Shown here: piece after piece, positions 1-10,001 of the stretch | Position numbering within the stretch: the stretch's first letter is position 1 | How the letters are laid out: each line of letters begins with the position of its first letter | NCBI GenBank assembly: GCA_030849805.1 | Contig: JASANZ010002008.1 | Location: 1-32,253, forward strand | Source: Sergeia podlipaevii | Lineage: Eukaryota; Euglenozoa; Kinetoplastea; Trypanosomatida; Trypanosomatidae | Length of the DNA stretch: 32,253 nucleotides | Direction of reading: 5' to 3' | Notes under the pieces: model-generated | Told to the model about the DNA's origin: nothing | The model's database searches: none | The model's input: the letters and a program-made list of their open reading frames with translations, nothing else | Program-made: the position numbers and the translations under genes

Positions 1-478
1 TTCTTTCTCGTACATCGCAGCAGCAATGGTGTGAGGTTTATGTGTGCTGGCTATATCCACGCATTTGCATTTGCATTTGTTGTTTCTTACAAACCCCCCC
101 CCCTTTTTTTGTTTTGCTTCCTCTCTCTCTCTCTCCCTCTTATGCATGAACTACTGCAATTGAGTTTAAGTGAGAAGGGTCAATATAGCAGGTTGGATAC
201 CATTCTTCCTTTATATATAAGAGGATTGTACAACTCTGTCTTACTCTTTCTTTTTTTTATTTTGCCACAGTGTAACTGTCATTATAGAGAAAACGTTCCA
301 TTTAATTTTTTTCCCTTTTGCTTTGTTTTTGCTTGTTTGTTTTTTAATTATTTTTTCCCTTCTTTATTTGAATGCGTCTGGTTATAATAACCAAAAGGGA
401 GGATACATAAGTTTTTGAATGAACAGGAGAAAAGTAAAGGGAAAAGATGAAGCTGTTTAAGTGCAGGGGTAGACCACA

Positions 479-505
479 TGTATCTACAAAGCAGAAGTAG
501 ATACA
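479..505 (+). repeat. 9-bp perfect inverted repeat (hairpin)
   Basis: TGTATCTAC (479-487) and GTAGATACA (497-505) are exact reverse complements separated by the 9-nt loop AAAGCAGAA. About 12 nt downstream a shorter CCAC/GTGG pair could form a second small stem. The hairpin lies in presumed 3' UTR or spacer RNA. A role as an RNA stability element is only inference, and chance is possible in simple AT-rich DNA. Confidence 0.45.
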
Positions 506-1612
506 GGAGGATCACCCACGTTTACGAGGTGGACATATATATGTATCACATAAAAGCAGTAGTCATCCTCCCTTGATGGCTTATACGCACTCCACAGGGC
601 TTTTTTTTCTTTATGTTCTATCTACTCGACAGCGCATGTATTTGTTATGTGAAAGCGAATACATGATTCTTCAAGTACACAGGCTTTCTTTTATTCAATA
701 TGGAATACAGGGTTGCTTTTTCTTGTTTCTTCAGGGTTCGGTGCGTAATGGAAGAGGAACCCTTATATTATCATTGCGATTTGATGGCGAAAGTGCAACT
801 ATTCATGTGGTGAGTAAGCATACATAATGCATCAGCGTGTATAATATATAGAGCAGAAGGTCTTGCCTAACGTGTGTGTGTGTGTGTCGTGGAGGAAATA
901 TGTCACTGTGCTTTTTTCTTTCTTGTTATTGTTAACTGTGGGAACATTGTTTTATGTTTTTTGTTGTCGTTGTTATACCCTTAAAAAAAAAAAAAGAAAT
1001 TACATGTTCTTTTTTTAATTATTTTCATTTTTTTATTACTATTATCACTGTTGTAGTTCTCTCTTTTTTTTTTCAAATGAGTGTGTCGTTGTGTTTTTTT
1101 TTTCTTGATTGATATTCTTGTTCATATATGACGTTCTTTTTTTATTACTATTATCTTGATTATTTTTTCTTGCTATTCCATTCCTCTACTGTTCTTCTGA
1201 TAGTGAGAAGAGAGGGGCAGAAAGGGGTTTGTCAGGAGAGGTACGGGGAAAGGTTGAAGATACATTTGATATTGTTCACTTGCTTTGTAGAGAGAGGGGA
1301 GAGAGGGAGAGAAGCAATACGTAGATAAGAAAGTGGAACTTGGTTTCACGCATTGTGAAGCAAGGCCCTTCCCCCCCTCCCTCCCCCTCTTTTTACACAT
1401 TTTTTATCTTTGCCTCTTGCCATTATCCATTATCATTATAATTTCTCTCTCTCGTCGTACCCATCTCCCTTCTTTGTGTTGATGTTGTTGTTGTACGCTT
1501 TCTTCTTTTTTTATTTTTACTTTTTTGTTTTTTTGTGTGTTTGCAGCTTTTCTCTGGGTAGTATCCATGTTTACTGCAGCAACAAAAAAAGAAAATAAAG
1601 AGCGAGGGGATG

Positions 1613-1636
1613 GTGTGTGTGTGTGTGTGTGTGTGT
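1613..1636. repeat. (GT)12 microsatellite
   Basis: Uninterrupted dinucleotide repeat of 24 nt. Similar TG/CA tracts recur throughout the spacers, for example at 872-887, 18760-18778, 19861-19877 and 30419-30443. Confidence 0.9.
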
Positions 1637-2207
1637 AACTACATGCTATGGAGATCTTCCTCTCCCTACATACATCAGATATGCATAGAAATTTCATTTC
1701 TTGACTTATCTCTGCTTTTATCTACTTATTTATTTTGCATTGGAATCATATCCCGCTCTTTCTTTTTTTTTTTTGATTATCTCTTTTACTGTTTGTCTCC
1801 TTCAATATACACTTTTACATATATGTATATACATATAGCTTTTTCTGATACAGCCAGTCTCATCAAAAGCCACCTCTTGGCGACAAGAGAGTTGTTCTAG
1901 CAAAAAAAGGGGGGCAATAGAAGCGAAGCCCACACTACTTTTCATTATATATAGTATCTTAAGTGCTGCTTTTCCGGTTTTAGGGAGACAATCTTTTCAC
2001 TGCTTGATATCTTGCTGTTTGTTTGTTTGTTTGCTTTTTTAAACTTTTTTTCTTTCTCACCATCACTGTACATAAGACGTAGTTATTATTATTTATCTTA
2101 CTAAATAGGTTATCTTATTCTCTTCTTTCTTTTTCTTTTTTTTTAAAACTTTGCTTTTATCTACTTTTTCTCTGCTGTTCGGAATCGTTTGCTGTTGCTA
2201 TTTGTTG

Positions 2208-2230
2208 CTTTCTTTTCCATTTCCTTTTAG
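2208..2230 (+). promoter_or_regulatory. Spliced-leader acceptor for the WD40-polycystin gene
   Basis: A pyrimidine tract (about 2211-2228) runs directly into TTTTAG, with the AG at 2229-2230. Splicing here gives a 214-nt 5' UTR (2231-2444) with no upstream ATG, so the ATG at 2445 is the first in the mature mRNA. The pattern is the standard trans-splice acceptor of kinetoplastids; no transcript data were available. Confidence 0.65.
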
Positions 2231-2410
2231 GAAGACCACCACACCTCTGCGATTTACTTAATACTAAGTAGCGTCCAGTGTATTTTTCTCCACTTCGTCA
2301 CTCAATCCACATACACACACACACACAGTCATACACAAGTGTCACTGTATTCTTATTGCGCGAATATTTTTATCATAATTTCTATTCCCTATCTATCTAT
2401 CTATTCTTTG

Positions 2411-2436
2411 GAGAGAGAGAGAGAGAGAGAGAGAGA
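2411..2436 (+). repeat. (GA)13 tract in the 5' UTR
   Basis: Uninterrupted GA repeat of 26 nt that ends 8 nt before the ATG at 2445. It would be a purine-only stretch of the 5' UTR just ahead of the start codon. Confidence 0.9.
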
Positions 2437-2444
2437 AGAGAGCG

Positions 2445-5400
2445 ATGAACTCTGATGCGCTTGAGCACACGCGTGATGACGGCGGCTCCTCTTCAAACGG
2501 AAGAAGTGCCAGCAGAGGTGGTGCAAGTGGTCACAGCCATCTTGGCCGGTACGATAGCTATGATCCAAGTCTACCTACCAGGGAGCTCAGCAGCGACTCC
2601 GCTTGCGGCGGTGATGATGGCACGGAAACATGGTTCAATCCCTCGGCAACGTTCCTGGGCACGCGAAGTGGCATTTCGCGACGTACCACCCCCACCGCTA
2701 CCGTGCGTCACGCCAGGCTTCATAACAATACTAGTGGTGATGGTGGCCGTTGCAACGTAGAGGATGGTGCGGAGCTCAACGGAGGCGATAGTGGCGGCAG
2801 TAGTAGCAGCAGCAGAGATTTGTATAATAGCGTCTCTTCTATCCGAAGCCAAGCGGTCCTGCATGCGGATGATGCCTCCCCAACGCTGGCAACAAACTCC
2901 ATCTTATCCTCATCTGTTAGTGCCTCCACAAGGCGTCATGGGTCCAGCAGCAGCAACGCCGTACGTAGCACTTCACGCAGGGCTCGCCGTGTTGCTGGTT
3001 CGCGTGGACGGAAGAGCGAGAAGAACATCGCCGCTGTGCATGCAGCAACGATTTCGGCTGTAGAGGAGGTAAACTTTAGAGGTGAAGTTGACGAGGACGA
3101 GGACGTCACGACAGAGACTTCATGGGATCGCCATCAAGACTCCACTTCAATGCCCTCTCACGAACTTCTTGGAGCTGGTGGTGGCACTCGCAGCAAAAAT
3201 GAAGATAGTGGCGTCCAACGACATCGACGCGGTGCCTCCGCGCCCCTAGCTCGCGGGAGGCGAACGACAAGTACACGACAGCGATCAGGACGATCGCTCT
3301 CGACAACTTCCTCTACACGTGTAGTTGACAAATTTAAAGATTTAGGTAGGGGGGACACCGCAGAGGCGGTGGCGGGAACGGCGTTCCGCACGCAGTGGCG
3401 GAGGCCAGTGCTCGCCTGGCAAATATCAGGCGACGCGTACGTGATGGCCTCTACGGCGGGTGGACGCCTTTTTGTTGCTGGAGACGGCAGCAGCAGCCAA
3501 CACCACCTCCGTGGGACTTCTGAGGAAAACTCAGCGCGCGCCTCCCGTGCTGGAGGAAACGCTCATCGCCACCCTTCCGCTTCATGGCCCCACGCCGCTT
3601 CCTCCTCCTCCTCCTCGATAGCAAAGGGTGGCATTAGTGTCTGGGACGGACGAACGGGGACATACGAATACACCCTGACAGGACACAGAGACATGGTGCT
3701 TGCTCTTACTGTCCTACCTCACCTTGATGCACTGCTCTCCGCGAGTGCGGACGGCAGCGGGCGAATCTGGGACCTACGCACACTTCAATGCGTGCTATTG
3801 CTGCCTGGGCACGGCGCAGCGGTCACGGCTATCGCGGCAAGTACCAATGCAACGACCTCCTCCACTGCCTACGGCCTCCCTGGTGGCGCATATGCGAGTG
3901 GATACGCTGCTGCTGGCTGGCACGGGGGCGTGGGGACTGGTCCGGGTATCTCGAGGTTCGACGCTCTTAGTAGTAGTGGTGGTGGAGCTGGAGGTTCATT
4001 ACTGCAGCTTGCTGGTATGTTTTTTTTTACTGGCACTGCCGACGGCGTAGTTCGGCAGTGGTCGTCCACTGCCGCATGCGGGCACAGCAATGTAAGTACT
4101 ATTATTGCGAGTATGCAGAAGGGCCACAGTAGCCTCTTTTCTGGCGCGAAGGCTGCTAGTGCTGCTGCTGCATCTACCGGTAACGTCGTTTGGGGGAGTC
4201 ATACGAATCTAACTATGGCTCCTGTCTATAGCAACGGCATTCAACATGGCACGTGTATGCGAGTTCTGCGCGGCCACACTGGTGCCATCACCGCTATCGT
4301 TTCTCTCGCCGCTGCGGCGAGAGTGGCCTCGGTGTCTAGAGACGGTACACTTCGCGTGTGGGGCATGCTTGGTGGAGCTCGTGGTGGTAGCAACAATGGC
4401 GGCGGCAACCATCGAGGCTTTGGTCTGGACAACGGTGGCGGTGGTGGCATCGACCCACTCAGCGCCGCTGGTGGTAAGTGCCTGAGTACAGTCGTCGCAC
4501 ACGGTGGCGGGGCTGTGTGGGATGTTGCAGTAGTGCACGTTGGCGAGGCCAGCAAGTACGCCGCTGCCACGACGGCTTCCCCCGCCCTCAGGACGACGGT
4601 GGTGGAATGGTTAGTGACGGTGGGGGCCAGCCGAAGGAACGGGGTCCGAAGCGGAGGGCATGACTTCAACGGTGGGCAGAATGGTGAGGATCACAACGTC
4701 AACGACGCCGCCGAGTACGGTGCAGTAGGTAATGATAGCCTCTCATTCCCATCCACGCATCACGCATCACGTGTAGCGTCGTCGTCCCCCTCCTCTTTAC
4801 ACAACACCGCAGCGGCTGCAGTAGCGCCGTCGATCCGTGTCTGGGCCAACTATTATCAGTCCAGCACAACTGTTCTTCTATTTGAAATTGCGCTGCCGGG
4901 CTCGAGGCCGCAAGTCTCGTCGCTCTCGCGTTCACAGGTCAAAAAAAAAACAGCAAAGAGAAGCAGAAACGCTGGTAAGGGCCACAAAACACAAGAACAG
5001 CAGCAGCTTCTTCCTTATTGCAATGAAGATAGTGAGGAGGAAGGCAGAGGAGGAGGTGGTGGTGGTCACTGTGCGTGCTATCACGCATATAAAGAATGGG
5101 TTCTGCTTGCTCAGGGGCATCTGCTGTTCGCCGGCGGCGGCGGTAGTGAAGATGGTCAGTTAGGGGTCTGGGACCTTCTTTATCACTACGAAGAGCATCA
5201 GAAACGAAACCAAGGCAATTACCGCCTGCACGATTCTCAACAGCAGCAGCAGCAGCTTACCCAGCATCAAGGCAGTAGTGTCAATAGTGATAGCAGTGGG
5301 AGTGTAGGTGATGGACACATCAGCGGAGCCACAGTCACAACCAGAGCAGCAGCCGCAGCAGGAGGGGAAAGAGGAGTGCTAGACTCTGACATGGACACGT

Positions 5401-8400
5401 GTGTCGGCCGCTTCTTTCACCATTCTCACGCCATCACTGCCCTCACACTCGCCGGCACACGTCTCTATTCACTTAGTACAAAGGATGGCACTGTGTGTCG
5501 CTGGGACCTCCTGCATCTGGCCATCCCTGTACTCCATAGCAACAGCGGCAACAGTGGCAGAGGAGATCTTGCGCTGACGGCGGCAGCAGCGAGGGGAATC
5601 CCGTATGGCAGCTACCGTCGCATTACCCAGAGCTTCTACGGTGGCAGTGGTGGTGCGTTACACTTGAACGGGCACACACCACTACTTCATGTGGACATGA
5701 CATCGAATTTGGGCCCAAATGCGGTCTACGCACCGCTGCTACCGCGCGCTCACGCCTGGGCACAGCTACTGCCCCCCACGGCGAGCCGCAACAAAAAGCT
5801 GGGGATGGGTAATGGTCATGAGGAGGAGTTTGAGGATAGCGATGTGGTTGTTGATGGGAACGTGTTGCCAACCAATTGGGAAGAGTCAAGGAGAGCGGGT
5901 AACAAGGCTCAAAGTCGGCTGCAGGAACCGCTGCTTCCACTTACCTTTGTCAATGCATTTATGAAGTTGCACTATAGCCCTGCCTCGACCGCTGAGAAGG
6001 ACGACAGCGACGGCGGTGATAGCATCTCTGACAAGGAGTACAATACAGGAAGAGGAGGAGGATGGGACGGCAGGGATGATTGTGATCGTGCGGCTTTGAG
6101 GAACAGGAGTGGCAACAGCAGCTCCCATGTCGGAGTGCGCTCCAGAGTGCGCAGTGGTGGAGCCGAGAAGGGAGAAGAAAGCGAAGAAGTGCGCTGCTGC
6201 AACGCCAGAGCTCTTTTGATTTCTCTCCGCCTTTTTGTTCTTGTTTTCTCCTTGGTCTTCGGTGTTGTGGTGCTGACCGTCATGTGGCACCGCACGGCTT
6301 CCTCGTATTTTAGCGAGGTAGCCGCATGTAACGGTCCCTGCCCCTTATTCAACAACAACAACAACATCAGTAGGGGGGATGATATTAGTAATGGCGGTGG
6401 CAGCAGCTCCGATGACGGTACCAACATGCTCGGGGAGGCCGCCGTCACCACCATTCGAGCACCAACAGGCGCGGTAGGCAACAGCGTCGGCGTGGTATAC
6501 AGCAGAGGGTTTTCCATGACTGCGGGGATAGAGGCTCAGCTCGCTAGCACAACACTTCCTGGATTTCGTGAACCGCACACACTGCTCTCTGTGTACAACA
6601 CAGAGTCTTTCTTTGTCTGGCTAAGGCATTCACTGACTGTGCTGTGGAAAGATCGAAACCAGTATCGTTCTGGGGTAAGGAATACTACTACTAGCACTTC
6701 AAAAAGCTCTACTGCTACAACTTCTGATGTCAGCGGAGGTGACTTTAGTGTACTAAACGATGACATTCTTGCCGCTGCTGTTGCTGGAGAAGGAGAAGGA
6801 GAAGAAAAGAAGAAGAAAAATGAACACCATGAAGAAGCTCAAAGGGATCTAACAAAAACACGCGTCGTCAACTATCCCGTCATTGCAGGTGAGAACGTGT
6901 TGATGGGATCTTTTCATGTTCGTGTCAGGCGAGCCGCAGAGCACAAGTGTGCGTGGCCCTTTTCCCATACACAGAAGCAGCGCATGGGAAAGGAAAATAG
7001 GAAAGGCGCTGAAGCAGGGTCAGCGAAGGCGGCGCCAGGCTCAAGTAGCGGCGACAGTAGTAGTAGTAATGGTGGTGGTGGTGGTGCGTCGCTTGCAAAC
7101 GAGGGCAGAAGGAGGGATGCGCTTGACAAGTGCTGGGCTCTGGGCAAGGAAGCCGGTCGCCCGGGCGCCGAAGAGACTACGCCCTTTTCCTGCTCGTTGA
7201 TATCGCCAAAACGGATGTCGTTTATGTACCGGGTCTGTCCCACACTGCTTGCGGGGCGTAGCGGCGTCGAGGATGCGGTCAGCGACACTACTGATACTGA
7301 TACTACTGATACTGCTGCCGCCGCAATGAAACACTATATCCTGTACGAGCCCAGTGCCGGTATTCCTTACGAAGGTCAACTGCGCTCCTACGCGTACGGG
7401 GGTTATAGTATTGACTTATCCTTCGCGGAGACCTACGGGGCAGCGCTGAGGGCAATAGACACTCTTGAGGAGATTGGTCTGATCGATGATGTGGCGACGC
7501 GGCTGGTCGATATCAGTTTCTTTCTTTTCAATCCTTCTACGACCACTATAGTGCGTGTGTTGGTGTCGTGCGAGATACCTGCAGATGGGTCATGGATTAC
7601 AAGGTTGATGCTCAGACCGTTCCATGTGTTTGGCGCAGCCACATCGGTTCCAGTGCTGCGGGAAGCATGGGATCAAAGGAGCAAATGGGAGGGCGTCGCT
7701 GCTGCAGAAACTCAAAAGCCGAAAGCGGTGTTGATGACGATGACACGCAACCCGAACGTCTCAGGGTACGTGGCGTGGCATGTAACCATCATTGTTGTCA
7801 TGTCAATCGTTGTTTTGATAGTGTTGTGTGATCTTATTGCGCGTGTTTGGAGGGTTTACAGGGACAAAGTGAGAAGTCGCGTTCTATCACAACGTAAGGA
7901 CGAGGAGGACAAGAAGCAGACATCGTCATCGTTGTCGCTGTTGTGCCAGCGGTGTAGAGACGTCATGAGTGCTCTCGCACAGGTATTTGTGCAGGAGGCA
8001 ATCGTCACCATCACTAGCATCACACGGCTGCTTGATTTATCCATTGTAGCATTCAGCTTTACCTACAGCATTTTTTTTTTCCAGTGGGCACGCATCAGTA
8101 TGTATCAAGTGAACTTAGATCACTACCTGGATCTTGTGGCCTTTCCGCTTTCTATCGAACCTTTAGCCGAATTCAATATTCCTTCAGGAGTAGTTGGAGG
8201 ATTGACAACGCCTTCAGCTTTGACGGCTAACATCTCTGAATATGGCGATTGGAGAGCGATGAAGAACGGACCTTTCTTATCCCCCTCTGCCTCCGCCGCT
8301 GATATTCGTCGCACGCTGCACCTTGTGGAGACGACGTTCACCACATATACCAATCTTGTGGCCGTCACCACCTTGTTGGTCTGCTTACGGTTAATGATTG

Positions 8401-10001
8401 TCATCTTCTCGTTTGCAGAGTACGTACTCTGTGTGCGTGGACGAGGACGACGGACGGACTCAGCATTCGTACGTACACGCATCGTCGCTCTCGCCTCCCA
8501 CTCCATGCAGCTTGCACTTCCGTTTCTTCTTGCGCTCACGGTAGTAAGCATCGCGGCCTTCTTTGCTTTAGCGGACGCCATTTTTCTTGTCTCTGGCCCC
8601 GCTGCCTCGTGGATGAACATGCACTGCCATGGGTCTACCATCCCGTCTGTGTGGTGGGGACTGTTGGGGTTCTGCGATGCCAAGGAGGAGGTGAGAGTGC
8701 CGCCACGGTATCCTTCTAGCGCAGCACGCGTGTTTCACGGCAGCGGTGGCACCTCCGTTCTTGCGTCCCTTGTAATGGGGGGGTGCTTGCCTCTCACATA
8801 CTGGGTCCTCGCTCGTATGTTTCTCGTGTCTGTTGCGATGGCAGTGGTCATATGTGCCTTTATACAAGCCTCACGCCTACTCGCTCATGAGAAGTCAACA
8901 TTCGAGACGACATCTGGTGCAGAAACATGGCAGCTGTTGTGTGCACTGGTCTTCACTTTGAGGAAGTGGGTGACGGTTGGGGTGCACTGGTTCAGGCGTA
9001 AGCTGAACGTCGGTGACGATGAGGATGAAGATGATGATGATGATCAGCATCAGCCCCAACAACATCGCGGCTACAAGGGAAAGAAGGAAGGAGGAGGAGA
9101 CAGTGCAACACTATCAAAAGAAGAGAAGAAGAAGAAGAAGAATGAACTTGAGGGAGTGAACAGGAGTGAGAACACGGCAGGCAGTAGTAGTAGTAGTAGT
9201 AAGAAGAAGAAGGACGAGCCGTCAAGAGGAGCTGACAAAGCAGCGCGGGTGGAAGATGCAGTTGGAACGGTACTCTTCGTACTTTTATCTACCGCAGCGG
9301 AAAACCCCGCGCTCTCAGGCTCGCCTCCGAAGCAGCAGCAGCAGCTTCGCTTTCCTTCATCCTCATCGTCTAAGATCTTTCCGCATTCCTCGTCACTGAC
9401 AAAACACACGAAACTACGCGGCGCTCCAGCATACGCAGCCGCACCGGGTCAAGATGAGGAGCCCTTGGTGAGTAGGAATGACCTTGTCAGTTTGCTGCTT
9501 CTCGAGGGGCGCTCGCTGCTGCTGCTAGCGTATCAGAATACATGCGCTTCAATGAATGGAGGAGAGGCAGAGGCAGCATCCACATTAACAAGAGCAACGA
9601 CGACAAAAGCTGCTGCTGTGGTGTTTGGAGGAGGGGGAGTTACTGACAAGGACGCCGTGGCTGCAGTGCACACGCTGTGGGAGGAAATAGTATTGGCGTA
9701 CATGCAGGGCGACCATGCCGCCCCTTATGGCACTAGCTGGAGAAAGGCAGGGCGGGGAGGAAGAAGAGCTGCTCGCTACTCGTGCCGCGGCATGGATCTC
9801 ATGGAAGTGGAAAGCGGTATGGAGGAGGCCACACTTGTGGCGTTGCAACGTGCGCTAGCGTCTGGGCTGAACACTTCGATGAATGTCGTTGAGGAGATGC
9901 TAGCTCGCCTGGAGGCTCACCAGGCGTACCTAGCCCCTCTAACGCGCTGTATGGAGCAGCAACTTGGTGGTGAAGGAGGTGTTGCTTCTCACGATTCATA
10001 A
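2445..10001 (+). CDS. WD40 repeat-polycystin (PKD2/TRPP-like) cation channel fusion
   Basis: A 2518-residue membrane protein, probably a non-selective or Ca2+-conducting channel of the polycystin family carrying a cytoplasmic beta-propeller. Residues 1-390 are disordered and Ser/Arg/Gly-rich. Residues about 395-1025 hold roughly seven degenerate WD40 blades, several ending in WD-type motifs (SVWDGRTG, GRIWDLRT, LRVWGML, LGVWDLLY, CRWDLLH), with very long Gly/Ser/Asn/Gln insertions between them. S1 is at about 1255-1282. It is followed by a large extracellular region ending at about 1729 that matches the polycystin (TOP) domain: FFVWLRHSL near 1383, YAYGGYSIDLS with GGY at 1652-1654, then a TRLVDISFFLFNPS-type strand and a G/W-containing end. 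S2 is about 1775-1802, S3 1862-1884, S4 1969-1997, S5 2020-2052, the pore helix/filter WWGLLGFCD 2069-2077 and S6 2107-2146. The C-terminus has an acidic Asp/Glu run (about 2190-2202), Lys- and Ser-rich runs and a helical tail. Polycystins normally have about 900-1000 residues and no propeller. One uninterrupted frame covers both parts, so this is not an assembly join by frame. Family assignment is firm; ion selectivity and location (flagellum or contractile vacuole would be guesses) are unknown. Confidence 0.9.
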   Translation: MNSDALEHTRDDGGSSSNGRSASRGGASGHSHLGRYDSYDPSLPTRELSSDSACGGDDGTETWFNPSATFLGTRSGISRRTTPTATVRHARLHNNTSGDGGRCNVEDGAELNGGDSGGSSSSSRDLYNSVSSIRSQAVLHADDASPTLATNSILSSSVSASTRRHGSSSSNAVRSTSRRARRVAGSRGRKSEKNIAAVHAATISAVEEVNFRGEVDEDEDVTTETSWDRHQDSTSMPSHELLGAGGGTRSKNEDSGVQRHRRGASAPLARGRRTTSTRQRSGRSLSTTSSTRVVDKFKDLGRGDTAEAVAGTAFRTQWRRPVLAWQISGDAYVMASTAGGRLFVAGDGSSSQHHLRGTSEENSARASRAGGNAHRHPSASWPHAASSSSSSIAKGGISVWDGRTGTYEYTLTGHRDMVLALTVLPHLDALLSASADGSGRIWDLRTLQCVLLLPGHGAAVTAIAASTNATTSSTAYGLPGGAYASGYAAAGWHGGVGTGPGISRFDALSSSGGGAGGSLLQLAGMFFFTGTADGVVRQWSSTAACGHSNVSTIIASMQKGHSSLFSGAKAASAAAASTGNVVWGSHTNLTMAPVYSNGIQHGTCMRVLRGHTGAITAIVSLAAAARVASVSRDGTLRVWGMLGGARGGSNNGGGNHRGFGLDNGGGGGIDPLSAAGGKCLSTVVAHGGGAVWDVAVVHVGEASKYAAATTASPALRTTVVEWLVTVGASRRNGVRSGGHDFNGGQNGEDHNVNDAAEYGAVGNDSLSFPSTHHASRVASSSPSSLHNTAAAAVAPSIRVWANYYQSSTTVLLFEIALPGSRPQVSSLSRSQVKKKTAKRSRNAGKGHKTQEQQQLLPYCNEDSEEEGRGGGGGGHCACYHAYKEWVLLAQGHLLFAGGGGSEDGQLGVWDLLYHYEEHQKRNQGNYRLHDSQQQQQQLTQHQGSSVNSDSSGSVGDGHISGATVTTRAAAAAGGERGVLDSDMDTCVGRFFHHSHAITALTLAGTRLYSLSTKDGTVCRWDLLHLAIPVLHSNSGNSGRGDLALTAAAARGIPYGSYRRITQSFYGGSGGALHLNGHTPLLHVDMTSNLGPNAVYAPLLPRAHAWAQLLPPTASRNKKLGMGNGHEEEFEDSDVVVDGNVLPTNWEESRRAGNKAQSRLQEPLLPLTFVNAFMKLHYSPASTAEKDDSDGGDSISDKEYNTGRGGGWDGRDDCDRAALRNRSGNSSSHVGVRSRVRSGGAEKGEESEEVRCCNARALLISLRLFVLVFSLVFGVVVLTVMWHRTASSYFSEVAACNGPCPLFNNNNNISRGDDISNGGGSSSDDGTNMLGEAAVTTIRAPTGAVGNSVGVVYSRGFSMTAGIEAQLASTTLPGFREPHTLLSVYNTESFFVWLRHSLTVLWKDRNQYRSGVRNTTTSTSKSSTATTSDVSGGDFSVLNDDILAAAVAGEGEGEEKKKKNEHHEEAQRDLTKTRVVNYPVIAGENVLMGSFHVRVRRAAEHKCAWPFSHTQKQRMGKENRKGAEAGSAKAAPGSSSGDSSSSNGGGGGASLANEGRRRDALDKCWALGKEAGRPGAEETTPFSCSLISPKRMSFMYRVCPTLLAGRSGVEDAVSDTTDTDTTDTAAAAMKHYILYEPSAGIPYEGQLRSYAYGGYSIDLSFAETYGAALRAIDTLEEIGLIDDVATRLVDISFFLFNPSTTTIVRVLVSCEIPADGSWITRLMLRPFHVFGAATSVPVLREAWDQRSKWEGVAAAETQKPKAVLMTMTRNPNVSGYVAWHVTIIVVMSIVVLIVLCDLIARVWRVYRDKVRSRVLSQRKDEEDKKQTSSSLSLLCQRCRDVMSALAQVFVQEAIVTITSITRLLDLSIVAFSFTYSIFFFQWARISMYQVNLDHYLDLVAFPLSIEPLAEFNIPSGVVGGLTTPSALTANISEYGDWRAMKNGPFLSPSASAADIRRTLHLVETTFTTYTNLVAVTTLLVCLRLMIVIFSFAEYVLCVRGRGRRTDSAFVRTRIVALASHSMQLALPFLLALTVVSIAAFFALADAIFLVSGPAASWMNMHCHGSTIPSVWWGLLGFCDAKEEVRVPPRYPSSAARVFHGSGGTSVLASLVMGGCLPLTYWVLARMFLVSVAMAVVICAFIQASRLLAHEKSTFETTSGAETWQLLCALVFTLRKWVTVGVHWFRRKLNVGDDEDEDDDDDQHQPQQHRGYKGKKEGGGDSATLSKEEKKKKKNELEGVNRSENTAGSSSSSSKKKKDEPSRGADKAARVEDAVGTVLFVLLSTAAENPALSGSPPKQQQQLRFPSSSSSKIFPHSSSLTKHTKLRGAPAYAAAPGQDEEPLVSRNDLVSLLLLEGRSLLLLAYQNTCASMNGGEAEAASTLTRATTTKAAAVVFGGGGVTDKDAVAAVHTLWEEIVLAYMQGDHAAPYGTSWRKAGRGGRRAARYSCRGMDLMEVESGMEEATLVALQRALASGLNTSMNVVEEMLARLEAHQAYLAPLTRCMEQQLGGEGGVASHDS

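Larger units (their letters stand above)
1..2207. other. AT-rich intergenic region
   Basis: I see no gene I can support here. The stretch is AT-rich, with T-runs, (TG)n tracts (872-887, 1613-1636) and A-runs. Short open frames are low-complexity translations of T- or A-rich DNA. One 84-codon frame at 573-827 has a slightly more balanced composition towards its 3' end, but it has no recognisable motif and I do not call it a gene. A 9-bp hairpin lies at 479-505. If the unit is transcribed left to right, this is the 3' UTR and spacer of a gene lying to the left of the window. Confidence 0.6.

Noticed and set aside
573..827. 84-codon + strand frame
   Set aside because: No motif, T-rich start and no convincing acceptor. 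Kept only as a remark in the spacer entry.
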